A DNA stretch of 12,649 bases. Origin: Candidatus Buchananbacteria bacterium RIFCSPLOWO2_02_FULL_46_11b (GTDB lineage: Bacteria; Patescibacteriota; Patescibacteriia; Buchananbacterales; UBA6539). The DNA is taken from positions 1 through 12,649 of the forward strand of contig MHIR01000067.1 in assembly GCA_001817615.1 (NCBI GenBank), in the 5' to 3' direction. A program made the position numbers and the translations under genes. Below are positions 1 to 4,240 of the stretch, one piece after another. The notes under the pieces are model-generated. The model saw only the letters and a program-made list of their open reading frames with translations. It had not been told where the DNA came from and did no database searches. How positions within the stretch are numbered: the stretch's first letter is position 1; each line of letters begins with the position of its first letter.

Positions 1-616
1 TGATTTCGCATTTATTTAGCAAAAGGTTAATCCTACTGATATATTTGTTTAGCTTGATTTCCCCTTTCTTCGTTTCCGCGGGGAATTTATAATTTTTAAA
101 GGCCTTCTTTAATTCAATAGTATTTTTACAAGATTCTTCCCATAAATCTTCAAATTTGCCTGGGCCTAAAAATAATATTTTATAAGGCAAGCTTGTTTTC
201 TTCTTTTCTTGATAAATAACATTTAATAATAAATACTTCATTAACTGCTCCAGATTGCTAATGGCGTTTATTTTCATTTCAACGGCGATTATCTGTTTAC
301 TGCCGACAAAAAAGAAGTCTGGCTGCATAGCCTCTCCAATCTCGCCCACAAAATCGGAGTCCTCAATAAAACTATCATTTTGGTATTTATTAAAAGCTTG
401 TTGAAAGAAATAGTTAAAAAAAGATTTCGGCGCCAAGGAAAAGAAAATGCTTAAAATATGATTCAGGGAAACTTCCATTTTTGATAAATGATCCATTACT
501 TTATCCGAGTTATTCAATTTATTGTCGGGATTCTTTTTCTTGCCTAAATGCTGGGGTTCCCAAAAATAAAAAGCTAAAACGTCATAATAAATGTTATTAA
601 AGTACTTTTTGTCCAT
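1..616 (-). CDS. Partial hypothetical protein with a PD-(D/E)XK nuclease-like motif (C-terminus off the window)
   Basis: The minus strand is open from an ATG at 614-616 to the left edge with no stop, giving 205 residues; the C-terminus lies outside the window. I do not recognise the family. Residues 99-115 read P-D, then a hydrophobic strand, then A-V-E-M-K, that is D100 and E113-x-K115, followed by a helix with Q124 and K127-Y128. This order (acidic residue, ExK about 13 residues later, then a helix with a Gln and KY) matches the core of PD-(D/E)XK restriction-endonuclease-like folds. Acidic residues E92 and E95 lie just before it and could supply the upstream glutamate. There is no membrane segment. 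Residues 1-90 are polar and helical-looking. Position beside tRNA fragments and other nuclease-like genes suggests accessory DNA. It could instead be an inactive member, or a chance match in an unknown family. Confidence 0.72.
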   Translation of the reverse strand, partial: MDKKYFNNIYYDVLAFYFWEPQHLGKKKNPDNKLNNSDKVMDHLSKMEVSLNHILSIFFSLAPKSFFNYFFQQAFNKYQNDSFIEDSDFVGEIGEAMQPDFFFVGSKQIIAVEMKINAISNLEQLMKYLLLNVIYQEKKKTSLPYKILFLGPGKFEDLWEESCKNTIELKKAFKNYKFPAETKKGEIKLNKYISRINLLLNKCEI

Positions 617-647
617 AGAATTAGGCTGTTATATAATTACTCTTTTA

Positions 648-676
648 ATTATAACAAAAAACCGCCCTTAATAACA
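648..676 (-). promoter_or_regulatory. Possible promoter for the partial nuclease-like gene
   Basis: A perfect TATAAT lies at 648-653 on the minus strand, 31 bases before the ATG at 616. The -35 position at 17-bp spacing (671-676) reads TGTTAT, a poor match, so this rests mainly on the -10 box. No clear Shine-Dalgarno precedes the ATG. Confidence 0.35.
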
Positions 677-688
677 GAGTGGCTTTTT
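656..688 (-). terminator. Rho-independent-type terminator after the STAS-like gene
   Basis: Bases 656-667 pair with 677-688 around a 9-base loop. Read on the minus strand, the stem is 12 pairs with one mismatch and two G-U pairs, and it ends in a six-T run. It would stop transcripts coming from the STAS-like gene before they enter the gene at 616. The T run at 684-688 could also allow plus-strand termination. Confidence 0.5.
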
Positions 689-720
689 GGTCTTTAAATT
701 TCATTCAAGACCATGAGTGA

Positions 721-788
721 GCCCCGCGCCTATTTTACTCATTAATCATATTCAATTTAAACAATAATCGGTAAAATGGGTGCGGGGC
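721..788 (+). repeat. Long inverted repeat forming an 18-bp hairpin
   Basis: Bases 721-738 (GCCCCGCGCCTATTTTAC) and 771-788 (GTAAAATGGGTGCGGGGC) are near-perfect inverted repeats around a 32-base AT-rich loop. In a plus-strand RNA all 18 positions pair, two as G-U; in a minus-strand RNA the same two become A-C mismatches. This favours a plus-strand RNA structure, or an imperfect DNA palindrome. No T run follows on either side, so it is not a classic terminator. It ends 8 bases from the tRNA fragment at 797. No ORF is convincing in 617-834. Confidence 0.5.
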
Positions 789-796
789 GAATCGAA

Positions 797-833
797 TGGT
801 GGGGAGTGTGGGGATCGAGCCCACGACCATCAG
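797..833 (-). pseudogene. tRNA-Lys 3'-end fragment (T arm, acceptor strand, CCA)
   Basis: Read on the minus strand, these 37 bases give the end of an anticodon stem, a variable loop, a full T arm (GTGGG loop CCCAC type), acceptor strand ACTCCCC, discriminator A and CCA. They match 2148-2184 with a single change (819 against 2170). The 5' two thirds of the tRNA is absent; instead the STAS-like gene's stop codon lies one base upstream. This is the layout expected of a tRNA 3' end displaced by an insertion, with the partner copy 1351 bases away. Confidence 0.8.
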
Positions 834-834
834 A

Positions 835-1206
835 TTATCTAGTCTTGCTAATGATTAGAGAATTAATATTTATAACCTCCGCTTCAAATTTCGGCTTATT
901 TTTTTCCGGCACGGCTTTATTCATGGCGACAACCCGAAGCATTTTTTTAACGTCATCGTTAGTATTAATAAAATCAACTTCTTTCTTTTTAAAAAGTCTC
1001 CTTCTAAAATCTTCTTTTAGGGATAATAGTTCATGGGCGGCTGATCGGGAGATAAAGTCAACCTTGGCAAAATCCAAATAAACCATTTCCGCTTTTAATT
1101 TTGAAATGTTGTTTTTCAGCTTATTAACAATATCCCGCGAACTGACAATCGGCGCGATTATATCGGCAATAGCTAAAGTGGTTGTGTTTATTGAATTTTT
1201 GATCAT
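835..1206 (-). CDS. STAS-like domain protein (DUF4325-like)
   Basis: This is a 123-residue soluble protein. Residues 42-63 (V-Y-L-D-F-A-K-V-D-F-I-S-R-S-A-A-H-E-L-L) match the hallmark of STAS-like DUF4325 proteins: a strand ending in LDF, then a V-x-F-I-S strand and a helix beginning with S/A residues. The family is known as a STAS-fold relative of anti-sigma antagonists; its biochemical role is unsettled. It lies 27 bases downstream of a GHKL ATPase remnant. By analogy with SpoIIAA/SpoIIAB-type pairs the two may form an ATP-dependent partner switch (inference). The ATG at 1204-1206 is preceded by TATAAT with only six bases between, suggesting a leaderless transcript. The stop codon lies against a tRNA 3' fragment. 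An alternative is a regulatory partner in a mobile or defence cassette. Confidence 0.75.
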   Translation of the reverse strand: MIKNSINTTTLAIADIIAPIVSSRDIVNKLKNNISKLKAEMVYLDFAKVDFISRSAAHELLSLKEDFRRRLFKKKEVDFINTNDDVKKMLRVVAMNKAVPEKNKPKFEAEVININSLIISKTR

Positions 1207-1212
1207 ATTTTT

Positions 1213-1242
1213 ATTATACCATAATACCCCACCTTATTCCAA
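1213..1242 (-). promoter_or_regulatory. Promoter for the STAS-like gene, placed for a leaderless mRNA
   Basis: On the minus strand TTGGAA (1237-1242), an 18-base spacer and TATAAT (1213-1218) precede the ATG at 1206 by six bases. A start point seven bases after the -10 box would coincide with the A of the ATG. The -35 box overlaps the last codons of the upstream ATPase frame. Confidence 0.5.
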
Positions 1243-2090
1243 AAATGGCGTAATGTCAAGCGGCTTATGGGGCTTTGGAATCCTATAAGCAATAATCACG
1301 CCTGGCCAGTAAAAACCATTTAAATTAACTAACTGATTTCGATTTTTTACGGAAATTAAGGCCGCTGAACCGGATATCAGGATAAATTGGCCGCCCAAAC
1401 CGTCGCAAACCACATTTCGAGAAGTTCTAACACCGTAGCCTCTTTCCTTATTCGGTTTTACTGAATTACCCTTCATTACCTCTTTAATTGATTCTTCGTC
1501 GGATATTATCAATTTTTTTTCTTCTTGATATGCCTTTTGCAGTCCCCGACCCCGGTCGACTATGCAGATATCCAAATAATCTTTTCTTGGATATGTCTGA
1601 CCAAATATATATCCAGTGTTCTGCTTGCTGTGCTCAAAAATATTGCCTACTATAATTCGCCAATAGGATAATAAATAGCATTTTTTGCGTTAGGCAGGGC
1701 TTTATCTAAAACATTAAAAATCATTGCGGCAAACATTGATTCAAGCTTTTCACGATTCTCGCCCGCCTCGCGCCTTAAGACGCTGATAGGAATATAACTT
1801 TTTCGCGACTGAATTATCTTTTGAAATTCGGATACGGAATCAATGCCGTCAGGAAAATCAACATTAGAAAGATAACCATTAATTTCGCATTTATCCGCCG
1901 TCATTGTACTGCCAGTAGATTGTATATAAGCGCTTAAAGGCAATATTAAAAGAGGACATGCCCATTTAATGTCGCATAAATCGAAATTTACTGATTCATC
2001 CTGCTTAAGCTGCTTTAGCGTATTATAAAGCGAAGCTAATTGAGCAATCAGCGAACCATTAAGAGTTTTTGACACCGTGATAATTCTCAT
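1234..2090 (-). pseudogene. GHKL (histidine-kinase-like) ATPase with an N-terminal STAS-like region, split by one frameshift
   Basis: Two minus-strand frames join into one recognisable protein: 1650-2090 (146 residues, ending P-I-G-E-L then TAG) and the frame running 1234 to about 1650. Inserting one base near 1648-1655 gives 285 residues. Residues about 35-60 look like a STAS-type strand/helix. The GHKL motifs are then all present in order: N box G-E-L-I-V-G-N-I-F-E-H-S (144-155), G1 box D179-R-G-R-G183, and G2 box R-G-Y-G-V-R-T-S (217-224). The halves fit so well that this is one gene with a 1-base loss; 857 bases is one short of a codon multiple. It could be a true pseudogene, an assembly error, or programmed frameshifting. 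The STAS-like gene follows directly, making a likely ATPase/STAS pair, with kinase-type or switch activity inferred only. The upstream ATG (2088-2090) has TATACT six bases before it. Confidence 0.8.
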
Positions 2091-2096
2091 AATTTT

Positions 2097-2102
2097 AGTA
2101 TA
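2097..2102 (-). promoter_or_regulatory. -10 element of a likely leaderless ATPase transcript
   Basis: TATACT on the minus strand lies six bases before the ATG at 2090, the same spacing as TATAAT before the STAS-like gene. The -35 position is poor (TTTTAG at 17 bp), so this is moderate evidence. No Shine-Dalgarno fits. Confidence 0.4.
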
Positions 2103-2104
2103 CC

Positions 2105-2133
2105 AAAAAACCGCCTTGACTAAAAGACGGCTT
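2105..2133 (-). terminator. Terminator after the tRNA/GIY-YIG unit
   Basis: Minus-strand RNA can pair 2126-2133 with 2108-2115 (8 pairs, two G-U, 10-base loop) followed by a six-T run (2110-2105). It lies 15 bases after the CCA end of the broken tRNA copy and just before the ATPase promoter, so it would insulate the two units. Confidence 0.55.
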
Positions 2134-2147
2134 GGACTTAAAAATCT

Positions 2148-2226
2148 TGGTGGGGAGTGTGGGGATCGAACCCACGACCATCAGCTTAAAAGCCCGCCAG
2201 CTGGCGGGTCTACCGACTGAGCTAAC
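2148..2226 (-). pseudogene. Broken tRNA-Lys copy A (intact 3' end, wrong 5' acceptor strand, palindrome in the anticodon arm)
   Basis: From the minus strand: D-arm start GCTC-AGTCGGTA-GA, then a 16-bp palindrome, then CTTTTAA (Lys anticodon loop, TTT), the 3' anticodon strand, T arm, acceptor ACTCCCC, A and CCA. The palindrome stands in place of the 3' D stem and 5' anticodon stem (eight bases in the intact copy). The 5' acceptor bases read AAGCCGT and cannot pair with ACTCCCC. The matching strand GGGGAGT sits instead on copy B, 450 bases away. Bases 2163-2226 equal 2613-2676 without a mismatch. The 5' part also encodes the tail of the GIY-YIG protein. Confidence 0.82.
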
Positions 2227-2480
2227 GGCTTTAGATTTTTTATGAATTCGCGGCCCTTTGCGCTTTTTAATTGTTTTTCCCTAATCATCGCCTCTTTTCT
2301 GGTTGGGAATTCCTCTTTGTACCTTAATCTCCATGGGCCGACATTTTTATACGTATATGATGACTTTTTATGAGCCATTTCATTATTATGTCTTTTCATC
2401 CTCTCAGTTAGATTATCTGTATGCCCAATGTATATTTTTTCGGTGGTTTCACTACATATAGCGTAGGTGTAGTATACCAT
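2181..2480 (-). CDS. Small GIY-YIG nuclease-family protein
   Basis: This 99-residue protein is a single GIY-YIG domain of the short UPF0213/YhbQ type. Visible are the GIY-equivalent strand (Y4-T-Y6), Y17-I-G19, the catalytic-type Arg in L-T-E-R27-M-K-R-H, and E68 in A-M-I-R-E-K-Q-L-K, the metal-binding glutamate helix. G-P-W at 48-50 and the L-K-S-x-x-G-R-E-F-I ending are also typical. The ATG is 21 bases after the CCA end of tRNA-Lys, so tRNA and mRNA probably share a transcript. From about residue 83 the frame runs into broken tRNA copy A: residues 83-99 are a translation of the D arm and palindrome, and the TGA stop comes from the anticodon stem. The native stop was probably lost by recombination. 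The family includes homing-type and repair nucleases; the cleavage target here is unknown, though the tRNA-Lys locus is an obvious suspect (inference). Confidence 0.85.
   Translation of the reverse strand: MVYYTYAICSETTEKIYIGHTDNLTERMKRHNNEMAHKKSSYTYKNVGPWRLRYKEEFPTRKEAMIREKQLKSAKGREFIKNLKPLAQSVDPPAGGLLS
2193..2208. repeat. 16-bp perfect palindrome in tRNA copy A
   Basis: CCCGCCAGCTGGCGGG is its own reverse complement. As RNA it forms a 6-bp GC stem with an AGCU loop. It sits immediately before the CTTTTAA anticodon loop, so the copy cannot form a normal anticodon stem. The identical sequence is at 2643-2658 and a related one at 2748-2767. Confidence 0.9.
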
Positions 2481-2501
2481 AATATTAGTTGCTAAAAAAT
2501 T

Positions 2502-2577
2502 TGGTGGGGCGTGCGGGGATCGAACCCACGACCATCAGCTTAAAAGGCTGCTGCTCTACCAACTGAGCTAACGCCCC
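2502..2577 (-). tRNA. tRNA-Lys(TTT), intact
   Basis: This 76-base gene folds fully: acceptor GGGGCGT/ACGCCCC (7 of 7), D arm GCTC-AGTTGGTA-GAGC, anticodon arm GCAGC-CTTTTAA-GCTGA with anticodon TTT, T arm GTGGG/CCCGC with loop TTCGATC, discriminator A and encoded CCA. The outermost anticodon-stem pair (G27/A43) is a mismatch. It is the only copy in the window that can work. Its acceptor differs by one compensated base pair from the broken copies (GGGGAGT/ACTCCCC), so it is not simply their parent. A promoter abuts its 5' end and the GIY-YIG gene follows 21 bases later. Confidence 0.95.
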
Positions 2578-2584
2578 ATTTTAT

Positions 2585-2612
2585 ATTTTATTTTTAAAGG
2601 TGGAATATTCAA
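2585..2612 (-). promoter_or_regulatory. Promoter of tRNA-Lys
   Basis: On the minus strand TTGAAT (2607-2612), a 16-base spacer and TAAAAT (2585-2590) precede the tRNA by seven bases, so initiation would fall at or next to the mature 5' end. The -35 box is made of the aberrant 3' arm of broken tRNA copy B, exactly where that copy departs from the consensus. Confidence 0.6.
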
Positions 2613-2681
2613 GGATCGAACCCACGACCATCAGCTTAAAAGCCCGCCAGCTGGCGGGTCTACCGACTGAGCTAACTCCCC
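2599..2681 (-). pseudogene. Broken tRNA-Lys copy B (intact 5' acceptor strand, altered 3' arm, palindrome in the anticodon arm)
   Basis: Minus strand: GGGGAGT, TA, D-arm start, the same palindrome as copy A, CTTTTAA, T-stem 5' strand and T loop. After GGATCC it diverges to TTGAATATTCC-ACC, so neither the T stem nor the acceptor can close. Its 5' GGGGAGT pairs 7 of 7 with the ACTCCCC 3' strand of copy A. Recombination across the 64-bp identity (2163-2226 with 2613-2676) would therefore rebuild one tRNA with a matched acceptor stem. Confidence 0.8.
2643..2658. repeat. 16-bp perfect palindrome in tRNA copy B
   Basis: Identical to the palindrome at 2193-2208 and at the same position relative to the anticodon loop. 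It lies inside the 64-bp perfect direct repeat. Confidence 0.9.
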
Positions 2682-2734
2682 GGATAAATAACAGTTAGCA
2701 TTCAACAATTAACATTTAACTTCTATGAAAACTA

Positions 2735-2786
2735 TGCCTTAAAAGTTCGTCCGCCAGCCGGCGGACGGATTTACCTACCAAACTAT
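2735..2786 (-). repeat. Related palindrome in a possible fourth tRNA-Lys remnant
   Basis: CGTCCGCC and GGCGGACG (2748-2755 and 2760-2767) form an 8-bp hairpin sharing the core CCGCCAGCYGGCGG with copies A and B. On the minus strand it is flanked by AGTTTGGTAG (D-loop-like) and ACTTTTAAG (the Lys anticodon loop), the same order as in copies A and B, but the rest of the tRNA is unrecognisable. The hairpin could also end the zinc-ribbon transcript, though only four Ts follow. The remnant reading is tentative; the hairpin itself is certain. Confidence 0.45.
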
Positions 2787-2800
2787 TGCCGGTAATTTTA

Positions 2801-3007
2801 TTAATTCTTGGCCTTTTCGGCGCATGATTTGCAATACTGCAGTTTATTTTTCATGCCGTTGTTTTGATCAACTTCGTATAAAGTAAAAGATTCTTTGCCG
2901 CAGCGCTGGCAATACCGGGATTCGCCGGTGATAAATTTTCTCACCCCGGACAATTTCGGCAGTTTTAATTTTTTCATATTTTTTCCCTTTACAAATTCGT
3001 AAATCAT
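2801..3007 (-). CDS. Small zinc-ribbon protein
   Basis: This 68-residue basic protein carries two CxxC knuckles, C33-Q-R-C36 and C59-K-S-C62, 22 residues apart: a treble-clef/zinc-ribbon arrangement likely to bind one zinc. Residues 11-28 are Lys/Arg-rich. I do not recognise a named family, and nucleic-acid or protein binding is only a guess. The ATG at 3007 overlaps the SPFH stop codon as ATGA, suggesting coupled translation. A second ATG at 2975-2977 (giving a 58-residue protein starting M-K-K-L-K) follows AAAGGG by eight bases and may be the true start. Either way it is second in the SPFH operon. Confidence 0.7.
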   Translation of the reverse strand: MIYEFVKGKNMKKLKLPKLSGVRKFITGESRYCQRCGKESFTLYEVDQNNGMKNKLQYCKSCAEKAKN

Positions 3008-3891
3008 CCGTTTCCGCCCTGCTCCTTGAATTTTATCAGCGGCACGCCCGCCATCTCGCCGATGACATTGATCAGTTCGCTATTGGAATTAACCACGATT
3101 TTTGAATTATTGGCCAGGGATTTTTCCACGGCTTCAATCTTGCGCAAAACTTGCGCGTTGCCTTTGAAATATTTTTCCGCGGATTCGTTGACCAGCTGAA
3201 TGGCTTCGGCCTGGCCCTGGGCTTCAAGAATTTTAGCCTGCCTGACGCCTTCGGCTTTTTTGATGCTGGCGCGCTTTTCGCCGTCCGCCTGGGTTTCCAC
3301 CGCGTTGGCATAATCAATGGCCGCGATTTTTTCGTTTTCGGCCTTGACTACCTTATTCATGGTTTCCTGGACGTCTTTGGGCGGGTCAATCTCTTTTAAT
3401 TCGGCGCGGACAATATCAATGCCCCAGGATTTTGTTTCCTGGGCCAGGGTTTTTAATAACTCCGAATTGATCTTATCGCGCTCGGAATTGGCCGATTTCA
3501 AAGTCAGGGTGCCGATAATGTTTCTTAAAGTGGTCCGGGCCAGGCTGACAATCTGCTGTTTGTAGGCGTTGACGTTGTATTGGCAGTCTTTAATGCTGAT
3601 TTCGTCGTTTTTGACCTTGAAATAAATCTGGGCGTCAACCCGGGCGTTTAAATTGTCGTTGGTGATGATTTCCTGGGGTTCGGCGTCAACCATCTGTTCG
3701 GTAATATTGACGAAATAAAGTTTTTCAATCAAAGGCAGGCGCCAATGCAGGCCCGGCTGGGAAAAACGGTTGTATTTGCCGAATCTTTCCACCAAGCAGC
3801 GCTCAATCGGCCGGACGACAAAAAGGCCGGCTAAGGCCAGAATTATGATTAAAACAACGGCAAGAGGAGCGATTGTTGCAAGCCAGGCCAT
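3004..3891 (-). CDS. SPFH/Band 7 (stomatin/HflC-like) membrane-anchored protein
   Basis: The 295-residue protein has an N-terminal membrane segment (about 6-27), then the SPFH start V-R-P-I-E-R-C-L-V-E-R-F-G-K-Y and G-L-H-W-R-L-P, typical of stomatins. The SPFH domain runs to about residue 190 and includes V-S-L-A-R-T-T-L-R-N-I-I-G and the I-D-P-P segment. A charged Ala/Glu/Lys-rich helix follows (about 180-250; A-E-G-x-x-Q-A-K-I-L-E-A-Q-G-Q-A-E-A-I), which drives oligomer formation in this family. Such proteins form membrane scaffolds, often controlling proteases. The usual partner NfeD or a membrane protease is not adjacent; the neighbour is a zinc-ribbon protein. Length is normal for bacterial stomatins. 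The promoter at 3924-3952 gives a 26-base leader without a strong Shine-Dalgarno. Confidence 0.9.
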   Translation of the reverse strand: MAWLATIAPLAVVLIIILALAGLFVVRPIERCLVERFGKYNRFSQPGLHWRLPLIEKLYFVNITEQMVDAEPQEIITNDNLNARVDAQIYFKVKNDEISIKDCQYNVNAYKQQIVSLARTTLRNIIGTLTLKSANSERDKINSELLKTLAQETKSWGIDIVRAELKEIDPPKDVQETMNKVVKAENEKIAAIDYANAVETQADGEKRASIKKAEGVRQAKILEAQGQAEAIQLVNESAEKYFKGNAQVLRKIEAVEKSLANNSKIVVNSNSELINVIGEMAGVPLIKFKEQGGNG

Positions 3892-3923
3892 AATTTTAAA
3901 GTTAATTATTAGTCAATATTTGG

Positions 3924-3952
3924 ATAATAACACAAAAAATGCCTTTTGACAA
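3924..3952 (-). promoter_or_regulatory. Sigma70-type promoter of the SPFH/zinc-ribbon operon
   Basis: Minus strand: TTGTCA (3947-3952), a 17-base spacer, TATTAT (3924-3929). Each box has five of six consensus bases at ideal spacing. The predicted start is near 3917, 26 bases before the ATG. Confidence 0.7.
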
Positions 3953-3960
3953 GAGGAAAA

Positions 3961-4138
3961 TTCAATAAAAGCAATAAAAGCATAAAGCAATAAAACAAGC
4001 TATTTTAATTATTAATTTCTGTATTTTAATGTCGGTGTTTTTTAAATTTATTTTTTAGTAGATATTAAGGCATAAAAAACCAATAAAATAAGAAGACAAA
4101 ACTAAAAATCCATTTGCTTTATTGTTTTATTGCTTTAT
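3961..4138. repeat. Spacer word array with inverted copies (AATAAAGC type)
   Basis: The 349-base spacer between the SPFH gene and dnaB holds no credible gene. Bases 3963-4000 are about four imperfect tandem copies of CAATAAAAG-like words. Bases 4113-4139 carry the reverse complement, including a 17-base perfect inverted match (3982-3998 with 4122-4138). AT-rich DNA without recognisable motifs lies between. Confidence 0.6.
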
Positions 4139-4189
4139 TGATATGAGAACCATGGAGAACCGGTGGATAATCTGTGGCTAGTTTCGGCC

Positions 4190-4218
4190 TTGCTTGGCCG
4201 GGAGAAATGGGGTAAAAT
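4190..4218 (+). promoter_or_regulatory. Possible dnaB promoter
   Basis: TTGCTT (4190-4195), 17 bases, TAAAAT (4213-4218). The -35 box is weak (three of six). A start near 4225 lies after the upstream ATG at 4163 and before the ATG at 4241, supporting the latter as the dnaB start. Confidence 0.4.
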
Positions 4219-4240
4219 ATTAAAACAAGAAAAACTTCAT

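Noticed and set aside
776..1081. Plus-strand ORF of 101 codons
   Set aside because: It runs through the tRNA fragment and antisense to the STAS-like gene; its product is low-complexity Ser/Leu-rich sequence with no ribosome site.
2148..2226. Copy A read as an intron-containing functional tRNA-Lys
   Set aside because: The palindrome replaces needed stem bases rather than interrupting them, and the 5' acceptor strand does not pair with the 3' strand.
3946..3974. Plus-strand TTGACA at 3946-3951 as a dnaB promoter
   Set aside because: No -10 box at suitable spacing (AAGCAA at 17 bp), and it lies about 290 bases before dnaB; it overlaps the minus-strand -35 box TTGTCA.
4161..4170. DnaA-box-like GGTGGATAA upstream of dnaB, considered as a replication origin signal
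   Set aside because: A single site with one mismatch and no cluster or dnaA/dnaN neighbours; too weak to call.
4163..4240. Longer dnaB start at 4163
   Set aside because: It adds 26 residues unlike DnaB, precedes the likely promoter, and has no better ribosome site than 4241.
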